Shown: positions 21,600 to 33,803 of the stretch, in pieces
Layout of the letters: every line of letters begins with the position of its first letter
Position numbering within the stretch: the stretch's first letter is position 1
Assembly: GCA_010909165.1 (NCBI GenBank)
Contig: VJWM01000025.1
Span: 2,356,001 to 2,420,000, forward strand
Reading direction: 5' to 3'
DNA length: 64,000 nt
From: Anthoceros angustus
Taxonomy: Eukaryota > Streptophyta > Anthocerotopsida > Anthocerotales > Anthocerotaceae
Notes under the pieces: generated by a model
What the model saw: the letters and a program-made list of their open reading frames with translations, nothing else
What the model was told of the DNA's origin: nothing
Databases searched by the model: none
Translations under genes and position numbers: made by a program

Positions 21600-22594
21600 C
21601 CTGCGATGGTTAGACGGGATGATAATGAAGAATAGCTTGATAAAGAGATCAACCAAAACAAGGACAAAGGCAAGGAGAAATAGTCATTGCCCGTCTGGGG
21701 TACTAAGAGTAAACGTACCTGGGACGCCGAAGACGAGAAGGCTCAAAATATCCTCAATAGTGGCCTCTCACAACACATGGTGAGGCAAATCTGTGAAGCA
21801 AGCTCTTCCAAGGAGATATGGGACCGTCTCGGTCATCTATACTTCTTGAAGGATGTTATGAGTTTGATGACAGCTACCCGGCATTTCCACAATTTGAAGA
21901 TGAAGGAATCAGATACAATCAAACATCACATTAGTGTTTTTTGCTTGGCAAGATCTCAACTTGAAGCTGCATCTGGCACCACACCTGCTAAAGGTAACAA
22001 GAAGACTAGAATTAATTGTACTTGGTGCAGAATCCCAAATCACAAGAAGAAGGACTGTCGAAAAAAAGAAATTCATGATGAGCCTAGGAAAGAGACCCCA
22101 CTTGGAGCACATGTTGTTGTTAAGAAACAATCTTCAGCAACACCATCAGTTCTCATTGTCTGCTTGGCATCACCTAAGCATTCTGACTCTCGCTGGTATT
22201 TAGAGAGTGGAGCTAGCTCTCACATCTTTTACAACAAAAACTCTTTTGAGTCTTACTCCCCAACCATAGGACACAAGTCTATTCTCTTGGGCAACGACCA
22301 CAACCTCCCATAGCTGGAGTCGGTCATGTTGTTCTCATATGCGATTCAAGTCAACTCCTTCTCTTAAATAACGTCCTTCATGTACCATCCTTGTGTAAAA
22401 ACTTAGTATCTGCTGCTAGTTTATGCTTTGAACATACTATGCAAATTACACTCTATGCAGAAAGTAGTTTCATCACTTATGTCACCAATAAGTCATGTGC
22501 CATCTGCACACGCACACTAGAAGATGGACTTTATAAGCTGTCAGTCCAAGTGAGTCCCACATACTCCATCAATGTAGTGAATGATTCTCATTAG
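21600..22594 (+). mobile_element. Truncated Ty1/copia retrotransposon (gag, protease start)
   Basis: An open frame at 21687-22313 encodes copia-type Gag: an rve-less UBN2-like segment, a CCHC zinc knuckle (CTWCRIPNHKKKDC) and the start of the protease. The protease active-site motif reads WYLESGASSH, with Asp replaced by Glu, so it would be inactive. After a stop, 22391-22594 matches the Gag pre-integrase region (NLVSAASLCFEHTMQ). No integrase, reverse transcriptase or LTRs are visible, so only the 5' third remains. Confidence 0.8.
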
Positions 22595-23208
22595 GCATGT
22601 TGCTACCATTTGAATTGCATGCTACAGTTTGAGTTAAGTTTGAGTTAGGACCTCAAACTGTTGCGCTCTGCTACTATGACAAAGCAAGCAGCGCAAAAGA
22701 GATTGTATAAAAAGAGAGCATGAATTAAGGAAAAGCGAAGTGTCAAAAATCAGAAGTATCAAAGTAATTATCAAAATAGAATCCTAGTAGTGTCAAGTCA
22801 AATCTAAAATGCCCTAAGTAATATTACACAACGTTATTGTTCAAACGTGCCCTAATTTAGCCACATAAGGAGACCAAAATGTGGAGACAAAGAGGAATTG
22901 CCCCGTCTACGAAGACATAGGAATGCTTTGCCCTGCAGCTCAATGTTAACAGAATATATACCTAGCACGTATAATGATTATCCATTATATTTCTAATTTA
23001 ATAATCTTTGATATTCCTTTAGAAATTTTTAGTACTAAAAAACTTCATACACCATAAAACAGAACTTACGACCTAGCGATGAAATGAAAGGTAGGTATTT
23101 ATTTACAAAGGCAGTGTAGCTGCTGCGTTACTAGACTGTATGCCTGTGAACTAGACAGGCATGTAACTGCCAAGCCAGGACGTGACTACAAACGAGATTC
23201 AGCTGCAC
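22595..23208. other. AT-rich intergenic DNA
   Basis: AT-rich with no coding signal; probably retrotransposon remains on the left and the 3' UTR of OBAP1 on the right. Confidence 0.4.
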
Positions 23209-24374
23209 CTACAGCTGTGCTTGTGATCCCCCTTCCTCCCTCCCCGGGCGAAGCTGAGAAAGAGGACTACCAGGGGGAAGTGCCATATCCACTTCTTTCA
23301 GCTCAACAGCCCAGCCTTTTCCGGTCCTCCTCCAGTAGTCTGCCAAAGGATGAGTGTGCTCGGGTGCCGCAAGGGACACACGGCTCTCGGATATGTCCTT
23401 GCTCTTAATACCGTATTTCTCGTCCCGCTTTTTCACCTTCTCGGCTGGAATCTGGCCCCAGCTCTCTGGCTGGGGGGACATCATTAGAGCGGGAACTCCC
23501 AAGGGGAGTCTGTCGCCTGACACACACCACGCACCGTGGCCAGGTTTAGTGTAAGACTTGTCAACTTTTAATTCCGGCAAAAACAGGCGAGTGGTGAACC
23601 GTACCCCTATCAAACTGCCAGGTGCACCAAAACTTGCCGTAACTCTTCACCAGCTTCTTCAACTCCTGCTGCTGGATCATCTCCGGTACTCCAGGGTTCA
23701 CCCAAAGGCCAGCCTTAATCTGGAACCAGGTGCAACAAAATTCAACACAACTGGATTACTTAACAAAAGGAGTTAGATGGACCTGACGCTGCCAGAGCAA
23801 TGTAAATGGAGGCTGGATCGGTCACCTCATATGCATGGGAATGCCACAGCTTCTTCTCCTCATCTGGCAAGCCATCAAACAGCTTATCCGAAATAACATA
23901 CTCCACACCTGCATGTTGGAAAAAGATGAATTCATGCAAAGGTCCTTGAAAGTAGGCTGTCCTTGAACTAACAATTCGCATCTGTATGAACAAGGAGAAA
24001 CAAGCTAACGTTACCTATAAGGCGAGCGTCCGACTGATCTGAGTCGTAAACAGCACACTGCACGAAATCCTCGTTCAAACGAGAACAGTAGTGATGCGTC
24101 TCGATCTGCCTTCGCATGTCGTGAGAGAAAATTGCCCAGGTGCAAACATGCTGGGCGTCCAAAACATTAAATTCAAGTCAGCTCACATGGAAGCCTAAAA
24201 TGAGCAAAGCTCCTCACAAAAAGACCTCACCTGCTGAAACTGCTTGATCGGAGTCAGCGTCTGCAATGTGTGTGCTGCTGCATCAAGGACAGACGTGGTC
24301 ATCGTCTTAGGTTTGCCCGGGACCTCCTCCGGCCCGACAGGCATCGGCCCTGGTTGATCGGTGCTGGAGCTCAT
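23209..24374 (-). CDS. OBAP1: Oil body-associated protein 1 (OBAP1, DUF1264)
   Basis: Five exons on the minus strand (24374-24231, 24150-24015, 23908-23826, 23719-23605, 23516-23209) join in phase to encode 261 aa. The protein matches plant OBAP1, which associates with seed or cell oil bodies and helps keep their structure. Family blocks include [66 protein letters not shown] and [19 protein letters not shown]. In other plants the second block begins with a histidine-rich HFYAHD; here it is [11 protein letters not shown]. The start at 24374 fits the family N-terminus, though the frame is open further upstream. The gene is head to head with the LRR gene, about 680 bases apart. Confidence 0.92.
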
Positions 24375-25055
24375 CTTGCTGCTTCTCTTTCCTTCCCTTG
24401 CTTCGCTTTGCCTTCGCCTGCTGCGCTCGATCCCCACGCTTGTTGAAGCTCGCCATGGGGTCCAAGGCAGGAACACAGCAGTTCCCTCCGCTGAGCATGG
24501 CGGACACGTAGCTTTAGTTGGCGCCACCAGGGCCAGCCAACTGGAGAAGAAACTTAATTACCGAGGCGCAGGTCCGGGACCAGGCTCGGGCAGCCTTGGA
24601 AAATGGCCCTCCAGATCTCTCGTCTTGACACTGCCATCCCGCGCGGCGTTCGCGGCCATGGCGGGATCTTGTTGGTGTGCAGACGCAGTAGCAGGACGAT
24701 TGCGGCTCGCCGAGGTCGGTCGGTGCATGGCAAATTGCTGTTGAGCACAGGAATTTGCAATGGACAGATCGATCCCGGTGTGTTTCTTGTGCTCGATTCC
24801 TTCAGCAATGTTCTCTGTTCCCTGGAGCTCCTCGGATCGGATCGGCTCCGTTGAGAGGACATCGCTGCTGGTATGGAAGATTTTCTCACTTTGGAGGACA
24901 TCTGGAGTGTAAATGTGCTGAGTTCGGCAGGCGAGAATAGTTGCTGCTCCCATGCCTTGTGATGGATGCTGTTTGACCTTGCTTGTGGAAGAAGCCGCTT
25001 GAGCTGCGAGTTTGGTAGGGCAAGCTGTGGTTGAGATTTCAGCTTCTACTCCGCT
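24375..25055. promoter_or_regulatory. Divergent promoter region (OBAP1 / LRR protein)
   Basis: About 680 bases separate the two start codons. No convincing TATA box is seen for either gene. A long minus-strand frame at 24558-25169 overlaps the LRR start and has no domain, so it is not called. Confidence 0.4.
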
Positions 25056-28000
25056 ATGGATCCACCGGACGATCTTGAAAAAGCTGGAGGAGAGGAGGAC
25101 TTGGATCTTGATGATGTTGGTAGCATGGACTCCGTAGAAATGGAGGCGATGGATGTTGAGCAAGAGCAAGATGGCAGCTCAGGTGGAATTGCGATGGATG
25201 CTGACTCAGAGCAGAAGCAGGAGGAGGACGAGGAGAAGGTGCTGAGGGAAATGCGGGAGAATCTGGAGCACTTGAGGAGTCCCGGTCCTCTGAAAGCGTC
25301 GGATAAGCTGGCGGCTGTGCTGACGAGAGGGAAATCCATATCGGTAGGACCTAGCCAAGCTTCGCGGTCTTCACCGAGGTTGAGAGGTCATACTGGACCT
25401 ATCCCGATCAATGCTATGTTTGAGGGAATGGCAGAGAAGCGGGAGAGGTTGCATGACGAGCGCTCGAAGACCTTGTCCCCTTGGTCTAGCATGCCTTCTG
25501 CTCTGGAAACTCGAAGGAGCTTCTTTTCTTCCGACGAAGGGAGCCGACAGGCATCCACCGGAGGGAAGAGTAGGCAGGGGAGGTCTGCTGAGAGAGCGGT
25601 TCGGCCGTACAGAGCAAGAGGAGTTGCAAGTGATCAAGGTCGGACGCGAGCTGACAATGTGCTAGCAGCTTCTGGGAGCTCGATTACCATGAACGCTCGG
25701 GATGGTCGTCCCAAGGCAAGTCTTGCAGGCATTGATGAGCTCAGGACGTTGCATTTGGCGCCTGCAGCTTCCAGCAAGTCGTCTGTTCTGGGAATACAGC
25801 GAGCCAAGATTGTGAACAAGAAGATGCCAAGTTTAACTGGACTACCCTTTGGCCAGTATAGAGGGGTGCAATCCAAGGAGAAGGAGAGAGAGGATAGGCA
25901 CATTAGGGACGCGAACGAGAGAGTCGGTGGGACTGAGGATCCCACTGAGGAAGCTTTGCTTGAGCAGGTAGATTATATCATTGAGCGTCACGCTCAGGGC
26001 AAGCAGTCAGTGTGGGATCTGGACCCTGACTCCAACCTTGGAGGTCCTGAATCTGTTGCCAGAAGCCCAACTGCTGTGCCTGTAAGTGCCCCTGCCGTGC
26101 CTGCAAGTCCCCCTGCCGTGGCTGTCAGTCCTCCGATGCAGGAGACTGCTAGTCCAACCCCTGGAGGTTCTGATGGTGCTCAGAAAACCGCCCAGCCGTC
26201 AAGACAATCGGTGTCCCCCCAGCCTGTGGGTGACGCAGAGTTTGTGGTGCACGCAAGAGATGTTCTTTATCGGTTACAAGGATGTCTTTGGAAATTTCCA
26301 GAATCGTTTGCAAGGGCCCAAAAGTTGGACGAGGCTTCCCTATCGCTGCAGCCTCAGAAACTGAAATTGAAGCCCAAGTTTGCCCAGGCTATGACCGATC
26401 AGGAGTTGGAGAAGGAAACCGATGGGTTTGATCTGAAGCATTTCAGCAAGGCTAGGGACTCCAGGGTACTGCTGCGATCCAAGCTCAAAAAGCGGGCCAA
26501 GTCAGGCACGAAACCTTTGGCATGTAACTTTGTCTGTGAAGGTAAGGTAATGCTTAAAGTCGGAACATTGCTGAAGAAGTCAGCAACCAGGACTATCTTC
26601 AAGTGGGTAAAGAAGCCAAGGTCGAAACAAAGCCAGAAGGTCAGGCACATTCGTTCAAGATATGCCACACCAGATTCAACTCATACAGCACCTGGCATCA
26701 TTCTCGACACGTACTTACTTGTAAATCATTTCACCAAGTTGTATGTGGTGGCCTCGCATTTTCTCTGTGACGCTTATGTTACAATTTCAAACTTCAGTCT
26801 GACATGGACATTTTTTGGTGCAGTGCCGAGTTGGTGGAGTCAAGGTGCCCAAGAATCTGAAATGCATCAAGCTCCATGCTATGAAGATTGACAAAGTCGT
26901 GGCTAGTGACCTACTTAAGTTTACTAGCCTCCGCTTCATCGATTTGACCGACAACCGCGTACCCATGGTACATTGTACGGGTTGTGCATTGACTGCTTGC
27001 GCTTCTTGGACTGAGATGGGTGGATTGCAAACTGTCCTTCATGGCTACCTTGACATTGCCGTCAGATGTTGGTGTTGGCCTCTACAAAATGGGGTTTGCA
27101 TGAATGATGCAGGATTCAGTGGCATCTGCAATATCGATGAGGAAGCTATGCTTACAATGCAACCAGATTTCAACATTGAACATTTTACCTGGAACCTTCT
27201 TCTGTCTTGAGGTGTTCAAATCCTCTCTCCATATTTGCAGCTTCTTTGCCCCACTGGATTTTTTTTGCCTTCATGAACCGCTGAATCTGATTCTATTAGT
27301 TGTTAGGTACTGGATCTTTCATTCAACAATCTGGGATCATCAGCCTTGGCAGACCTTGCTGGACTACCAGCACTTCGCAGACTGAACGTTGACCACAACT
27401 GCGTCAAAGACATACCTGCCATAGTTGGTGAGCGAGGTGCATTTCCCTTTCTGCAGAGACTTAGCTTATCAGGGAACAAGCTTGAATCCTCGAGTTTGAG
27501 CATCTTGAGCAAGGTTCGTAGTATGATGTGTAACTAAGTGGCCCAAACTTAAATTGTCTGAAGGATGGCCGCTAGGCTGACAAACGGAAAATGTTTTCAT
27601 CCAGCTGTTATAGCGTGACTTGTTTTGTTGTACAGATCTCGACTTTGGAGAAGTTGGTTATGTCACATAACCATATTACATGTGTTCCTCCTGAGGTGAA
27701 ACTGCAATAACTGCCTGCTCATGACCATGAGTTGTATTACGTTTGAAGGGTTGGATGATTTATGACAAGCCTTCGAAGGATGCAGTTGCAGTAAACTTAG
27801 GTTGTTCAGCCTTGTTCAGGTTGGCAGGCAATCTTTCATTCGGTTGGCGTTTTTGAACCTGTCGTATAACAACATTGTGGGAACTGAAGAGTTAGCTCCA
27901 TTGAAACACTTTGTCAAGTTGGACAAGGTTTAGTTCGTTCTTGGTGGCCAAGCCTGCACTTCATCATAAAATGGGGTGAGCTGGCATGGCTGACTTCAGT

Positions 28001-29357
28001 GTTGCACAGGTCTTACTGTTTGGTAACCCTCTTTCTAAAAGAGCAACAAAGGATGGGCAAGGACGGGTGCTTGATATTGCGAAGCCGTTACTGGAGGATG
28101 TGCAGCGAGCTGAGCTTTATGGTCAGCAGTGGATTCTGGAAAAGCCACAACCTCGGAAGAGACCCCGTCAATATGCAGAAAAGCATACGCATTGTCAGAT
28201 TTCCGATGATAAGATAGAATGCACTGTATGAATTTCGTTCCAGCATCAGACTCCCCCCTCGGTTGATTCTCTAACATGCCTTGGTTCAAAATGCTGCAGC
28301 ATGGTTTGTGCCTTGTGCAACAGCATTTCAAATATCCAAGCACTCATGGCCTATGTGTACATCTTCAGAAAGTCATTCCTGTGGAGAAGCTGGTGAATGC
28401 CATTAACCGACTGAGCCACAAGCTTGATGAACAGCTGAGCTCCGGAGTAACAAGCAGAAGCATGCCAGTAAGCTGATGGGATCTCTGAGGATCAGATTCC
28501 TAAGCTCTCCTGATCTATGCTCTGCCAATTCTATGCAATCTGCCATCTCTTTGGTTGTCTCTGCAGTTTGAGGAAGGCATGGATGAGGAGGTAGCCGAGT
28601 TAGCCTTCGCAAGGACGAAGAAAAAGCCTCCTGTCGCAAAGGAACTGGAAGAGATACATGAGGAGCCGTCTTCCCAAAAGGTAACCACACGTTCAACGTC
28701 TTTTATCTACGTGCCGAATTGTCAGCTTGATCTGTGCCAAACATCGCCCTGAGCAATGTTAGCCTTTTCATTTCTGTTCAAAATGCCGCAGCGAGATGTT
28801 GAAGGTTTACAAGAACTTGCCTCTGAACCCCCACTTTTCTCAGTGGAGGAACATATATTGGATTCCAATGCAGCGTTTGCAACGTTAAAGCAAACTCTTT
28901 CAACTCCCTTGATTGAGGTACGTCATGCCATCCAGGATCGCCCAAGAATGTTATCGCGATCTCATCGGAGCCTGAGGGTTGATTTGTGAACAGAAAGTGT
29001 TCGATGTGGCACACCACCAAAAGATGACTACTTCTGGCATCCTTCGAGTCCAAGAAAGCAGATTGAAATTACAAGAGTGCACGAGGGGTGCCGAGCCCAC
29101 CACACCGTACATAGAGGAGCTTGCTACTCGAGCTCTGGTATCTTGTGGTTTCTCTCTCCTAACTCCCCCTTGTCATGCACTTGACCTTGGTAGGCATGTG
29201 ACTTATATCTAATTTGATGTACAATCAGGAACACAGTAAAGGCTCGGTTGACAGAGCCCTTACAGACATGGACTTCCGGCTCGTTACTCTGGAGTCCACC
29301 ATCTCTGGCCTGATAGAAAACCTTAAAGCTGCACAGTCATCACGGGTCCAGACTTGA
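25056..29357 (+). CDS. Leucine-rich-repeat protein, XRRA1-like
   Basis: Twelve exons fit: 25056-26606, 26824-26967, 27113-27211, 27307-27513, 27636-27695, 27820-27927, 28010-28225, 28369-28467, 28567-28680, 28792-28917, 28994-29137 and 29229-29357, giving 998 aa. Every exon is a multiple of three, so all eleven introns are phase 0. The first 517 residues are acidic then Ser/Pro-rich and disordered. LRRs follow from about 518 to 720 (LRFIDLTDNRVP, LRRLNVDHNCVKDIP, LQRLSLSGNKLESSS, LEKLVMSHNHITCVP), then LLFGNPLSKRA, and a basic patch RKRPRQYAEKH. A C-terminal helical region ends in FRLVTLESTISGLIENL. The repeat layout resembles animal XRRA1, an LRR protein of poorly known role. That assignment is tentative; the gene structure is firm. 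Confidence 0.75.
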
Positions 29358-30477
29358 CCCACAGAAAGCTGCATCCTGGGTCCACGTCTAGGAAGTACTC
29401 CAGGCTCAGGTGCGATACTCATTCAGACCGGGTCATATTCCTCCTTTCTCTATCCATGACTCTGGTGGTTTGAGGCTTCATGTCGTACGGCTTGCTTCAT
29501 CAGTATACATCACCATCCCGGCACGAGAATGTCAGGTTGCGGTGCATCGTAGGCTTCCTAGCAGTGGAGAAAACCCCGAAAGTGAGGCTCCTGGTGGTCT
29601 TGGCAGGGCTGGGCCGCTTTGGTCGTTCCCCTTCAAACCAATTCTGATCTCCTGATAAAGTTGTTGCCCCACCACCTCTATTGTATGTCCACAATTCGAT
29701 TCTCTAATGACTTGTGATGCCAGCATGTGTGTGTGCTTTGAGCTCACGCAGCCCGGTCAGCGTGAACGAAAGACATTTTTCCTTTGCTAGACGGGGGAAG
29801 TTTCTCAGGTGGAAAAGCGATATACCTATGACTGTTTTCGTAGGCCGGCTGTTGAATCAACCAGGTCAAGCAACATGACATCCACATATACACACGCAGG
29901 CAGGCAGGAAGGCAGGAAGGCAGGCAGGCGCTCTCATTGGCAGAGCCGTGGCTGGAACTGAGCGTGAGGTGACGAGTGGCGACATCCGCCCTTGCAGTCG
30001 CGCCACTTGCAGTGTCCCACGCTGCTCCTGTCAGGTGTGTGTGTCGTCATCGGACGTTAAATACCATCACGGGAACTGACGAGCTTGCGCAAGTATCGTT
30101 ACAGTAGGTGAGAGATCAAAGTGACTGGCGCCTTCACCGGTCTCCCGCGGGAGGGAGGTGGTAGTAGCCCTTCATCTACAGCGTCTCCCCGCTGCCCAGT
30201 TTTAAATCTCCAGCCGAAGGTGTGAAGTCCGCGAGTCGAGCGCTGCATACTGTAGAAGGCTCTAAAAGTGGGAGTAGAAGCTGCGAGAGCAGAAATTCGG
30301 GAAGCCGGGAGGACAACCTTCCATCGGCGGCCAATGCCAAGCTTCCAAGTTCCCACATCGGTTGCCGCACTCCGGTACGCTTTGACAGCGCACGCCCTGG
30401 ATCTGCACCCTGCAAATGCGTTCATGGCTAATGGTATTCCGTTACGTGCAGACCGGCGACACGCGAAGCAGCCTAAA
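29358..30477. other. Intergenic DNA with a GGCA microsatellite
   Basis: No gene is supported. A caggcaggcaggaaggcagg-type microsatellite lies at about 29896-29931. Short overlapping frames at 30.1-30.5 kb have no domains. Confidence 0.45.
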
Positions 30478-31035
30478 TCACAAACTTGGACTCTGGTGGG
30501 CCGGTAGCCACACGTACGAAACGCGTTTCAAACGGAGGACTAAACGGGGGAGGGGACTCGGCGACTTCAAACTCCGGCGCTGCCAGAGAGCAAGCAAAGA
30601 GCCGCCGACGCTGTGTCGCTTCGGCAGCGATTGTGGCGCGCTAAACAATGACCGGATTGAATTCTGCTGCAACTGTGTCCCTTCTGCGAGGGAGAGGCCG
30701 TGGATGTGGTCTGCGCTCTTCTTGCTCTGCTGCTGGAGCTTCTCGAGGCTGCTGATTGCATCTGCTGCTGCTGCGGCTTGGGTCCTGTATCTGGTTGCAT
30801 TTGCATTTGCATTCGCATTGCATTGCGCACTGTCCCGGCGCCGGTCTGCTTCTTCGGCTTCCTTCTCTTCTTCCGCAGTGTCTTGCTGCTTTGAAGGCTT
30901 GGCTGCCTGCTTGGATGTCCTTGCTGCGGCTGTGGTACTTCTGGTTACAGACAGGAGCTCTTCTTCCTGCTCTGAGACATTGAACTCCAGGGTGGCAGGA
31001 AGCGGGAAGTTCATGATCATCTGCGTGCAGAACAT
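30478..31035 (-). CDS. Possible small coiled-coil protein
   Basis: A 185-codon open frame with coding-like composition in its first 110 codons: FNVSEQEEELLSVTRSTTAA, then an Ala/Glu/Lys/Arg-rich helical part (AEEEKEAEEADRRRDSAQ) and AADAISSLEKLQQQS. The second half loses this character, so it may be an exon that is spliced near the HGLSLAEGTQ stretch. No family is recognised. It would be transcribed away from the SLAC gene, whose start is 180 bases to the right; alternatively the region is simply the SLAC 5' leader. Confidence 0.3.
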   Translation of the reverse strand: MFCTQMIMNFPLPATLEFNVSEQEEELLSVTRSTTAAARTSKQAAKPSKQQDTAEEEKEAEEADRRRDSAQCNANANANATRYRTQAAAAADAISSLEKLQQQSKKSADHIHGLSLAEGTQLQQNSIRSLFSAPQSLPKRHSVGGSLLALWQRRSLKSPSPLPRLVLRLKRVSYVWLPAHQSPSL

Positions 31036-31215
31036 CGACGGGGGCTTGTCCTTCTGTGAGGTCCTGTCCGACCCTGCCGATTTTTTTCAGTCCACGCGTC
31101 TGGTGCATCTGCACAAGTTCCGGAGGCGGCAGCAGTTTCGGTTTTGGTGGTGTGAAGGCGGCTGTGCTGGAGCAGGTGACTGCGCTGGATCAGGTGACCG
31201 GTACTGGAAAGAGAG

Positions 31216-33803
31216 ATGAGCAGTAACAGGCCGGCGGCGTCGCCGCCGCCTGATTTGAAGGTGGAGGGCCTGCGGCAAGGCTGGGACGGTCAGGAAGCTG
31301 CGGCGCAACAGAGCGGTTTGGAGGACTCTGTTGCTGCTAGATTGGCGTCTCAGTCCGAGTTTTGGCCTCGAGCGTTTGATAGTGTCCAATACTCAGGCGT
31401 GAATCCTTTTGCGCAGGGAGGGCCCTTGTTTGAGCAGGTCCGTGAAGATCCGTCGGAAGCAGCGGAGAAGATGAGACCTGGTGCCGCAGGGGGAAGCCAG
31501 TTCGTGGAGCCTGGAAATGCTGAGCGGATGCAGAGCAGGCGGGAATCGCCGGGATTGGTGGCGCAGAGTGCGCACTCTGCAGCTCCCAGCTCCGCCGTTC
31601 CACAACCGGGCTCGGCCAAACCAACAACTTTGAGGAGAGCGAGCTCTGACACGAAGGTTGTGGCGAATGGAGGTCTGGCGCCTGAGAGTCAGTCCAACTC
31701 TAGGACTCCGAAGACTCCGAGGAGAGGCGGCAGGCCGCCTGTTGCCTCCAAGGCTGGGTTTTCGCCCTCAAACGAGGACGTTGAAGTGGAGATGGCAAGG
31801 AAGGTGAACTTCGACGGCGAGCAGCAGTTTGGGGCGTTCATTGAAAGGATGGAGAGGCGGAGGGATCCTGCGGAGGAGCCTGTCAGCTATGCCAGCAGCA
31901 CGGATATGTTCAACCCTGCCAAGCTGCGAACCAAGGGAGGGAAATTCTACTCGCAGCCTTTAACTCCAGGAACCAATCACTCGGAGATGATGCGCAGAGC
32001 TGTGTCTGTATTTTCAGATCCAGTGACTCCTCGCGGTAGGGGCCCAGGACATGGGGAAGCTAAAGCACGATCAAATGACTACAAAATGTTCAGGACAGGT
32101 TCTCGAAATATTGAGAGGGCAAAATCTGGCAAGATTACCCGCGATGACATGCTGCCTCATCCGCAGATACCGGAGGCCAGCATCATGGAGCCGGAGATCA
32201 TCACTCAAGTCAGTGCTGGCCGATACTTCGATGCTCTGCACGGACCTGAGTTCGAAGTTTTGAAGGTACTGCATCCAGTTTCGATTCCTTTCCGAGAACT
32301 GTACTGTGTGCCGTCCCTCCCAAAGAGAGTCAGTCAAGGAAAGGGAAGTCACTTTTATCTTCGCAACATGGTCCCGTCAGCCTGGTGAGAGTTGTGTCTT
32401 TCTACGCTAACAGTGACCGCCCATCATGTTCAGGACTCGGAAGACCTGCTGCTCCCTCTTGACCAGCAGTGGCCCTTCCTTCTTCGATTCCCCATCGGAT
32501 GCTTTGGAATAACCCTGGGGCTTGGCAGCCAGGCAATTTTATGGAAGACCCTAGCATCAAGTGCCTCGATGGGCTTCATGCAAATCCCAGCGATCGTCAA
32601 TATCTGTCTGTGGTGCTTGGCTCTCACGAGCCTTATCCTTATAACTTGTGTTTATGTATGCAAGGCAATCTACTACTTTGAAGCTGTGAGAAGGGAGTTT
32701 TACCATCCTGTGCGAGTGAACTTCTTTTTCGCACCGTGGATTGCCTGCATGTTTCTGACCTTAGGGTTGCCACGCAATATTGCAACCCATATCCACCCTG
32801 CTATTTGGTGTGTCTTCATGGCACCCATATTTGTCTTGGAGCTGAAGATATACGGGCAATGGTTGTCAGGAGGTGACCGCAGGCTCTCCAAAGTAGCAAA
32901 CCCTTCTACACATTTGTCCGTCGTTGGCAACTTTGTAGGAGCCGTGCTTGGTGCTCAGGTTGGATGGAAAGAAGCTGCCACTTTCTTCTGGGCTGTGGGA
33001 CTGGCCCATTACTTGGTGGTGTTTGTGACTCTGTATCAGAGGCTACCAACGAACGAGGCTCTGCCGAAGGAGCTCCACCCAGTATTCTTCCTCTTCGTTG
33101 CAGCCCCAAGCACAGCAAGTGTGGCTTGGACGAGGATAACCGGGGAATTTGGCAGTATGTCCAAGATTGTGTACTTCGTGGCACTCTTCCTGTACACATC
33201 TCTGGCAAGTTGCTGCCTGTTTAAGTCATCTGCAATCACTGTCCTGAGCTCGTTTCTTTGCTTGAGTATCTGCTCCTAACTCGTGGCAACGTCTGGCAAT
33301 GCAGGTTGTGCGATTAAATTTTTTTCGGGGTTTCCGGTACGCAACTCTTTCCAGTTTTTCATAACTTTCTCTTCGCAGTTCCGCCTCGCACGAATCCAGG
33401 TACTGATGGCAAGCAACGTCACTGTTTTTCTGGCCCCAGATTCTCAATTGCATGGTGGGCGTACACGTTCCCGATGACTGCAGCCTCTATAGCAACTATC
33501 GAATATTCCAAATTCCACACCCATCCTATCACTCAGGCGATGGCAGTTGTGCTGAGTGTGATTTCATCCTCCATGGTTATGATGCTGTTTGTGTCCACAT
33601 GTCTCCATGCGTTCGTATGGGGCACCCTCTTCCCAAACGACATGGCCATCGCCATCACACTCAAGAAGCGGAAACGCAGGAGGAAAGGTAAAGATGCGGA
33701 CTCAAGCACTGAAAATGGAAGTGAGGATCGGCACCTGTTAAGCGGTTTGAACTCGAACAGCATCCAGTCATCAGACATGTCGGACAAATCGGCCGTCACT
33801 TAA
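31216..33803 (+). CDS. SLAC1/SLAH-type S-type anion channel
   Basis: Four exons (31216-32265, 32434-33204, 33305-33336, 33440-33803) join in phase to encode 738 aa. The first 350 residues are a hydrophilic, Ser/Pro/Arg-rich cytosolic region typical of kinase-regulated SLAC/SLAH channels. Ten membrane helices follow, with clear family blocks: RFPIGCFGITLGLGSQAILW, FAVGNFVGA-like VVGNFVGAVLGAQVGWKEAA, GLAHYLVVFVTLYQRLP, ALPKELHPVFFLFVAAPS, LVVRLNFFRGFRFSIAWWAY and FVWGTLFPNDMAIAI. Family members export chloride, nitrate or malate at the plasma membrane, for instance in guard cells. The second intron appears to use a GC donor (tctg|gcaagt), the only way to join exon 2 to the 32-base exon 3. Which SLAC/SLAH subgroup it belongs to cannot be decided here. 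Confidence 0.93.

Noticed and set aside
30416-31219. A 267-codon plus-strand frame ending at the SLAC start
   Set aside because: Cys/Ser/Leu-rich without domains. Its composition fits the complement of the Ala/Glu/Lys-rich minus-strand frame or an untranslated leader.
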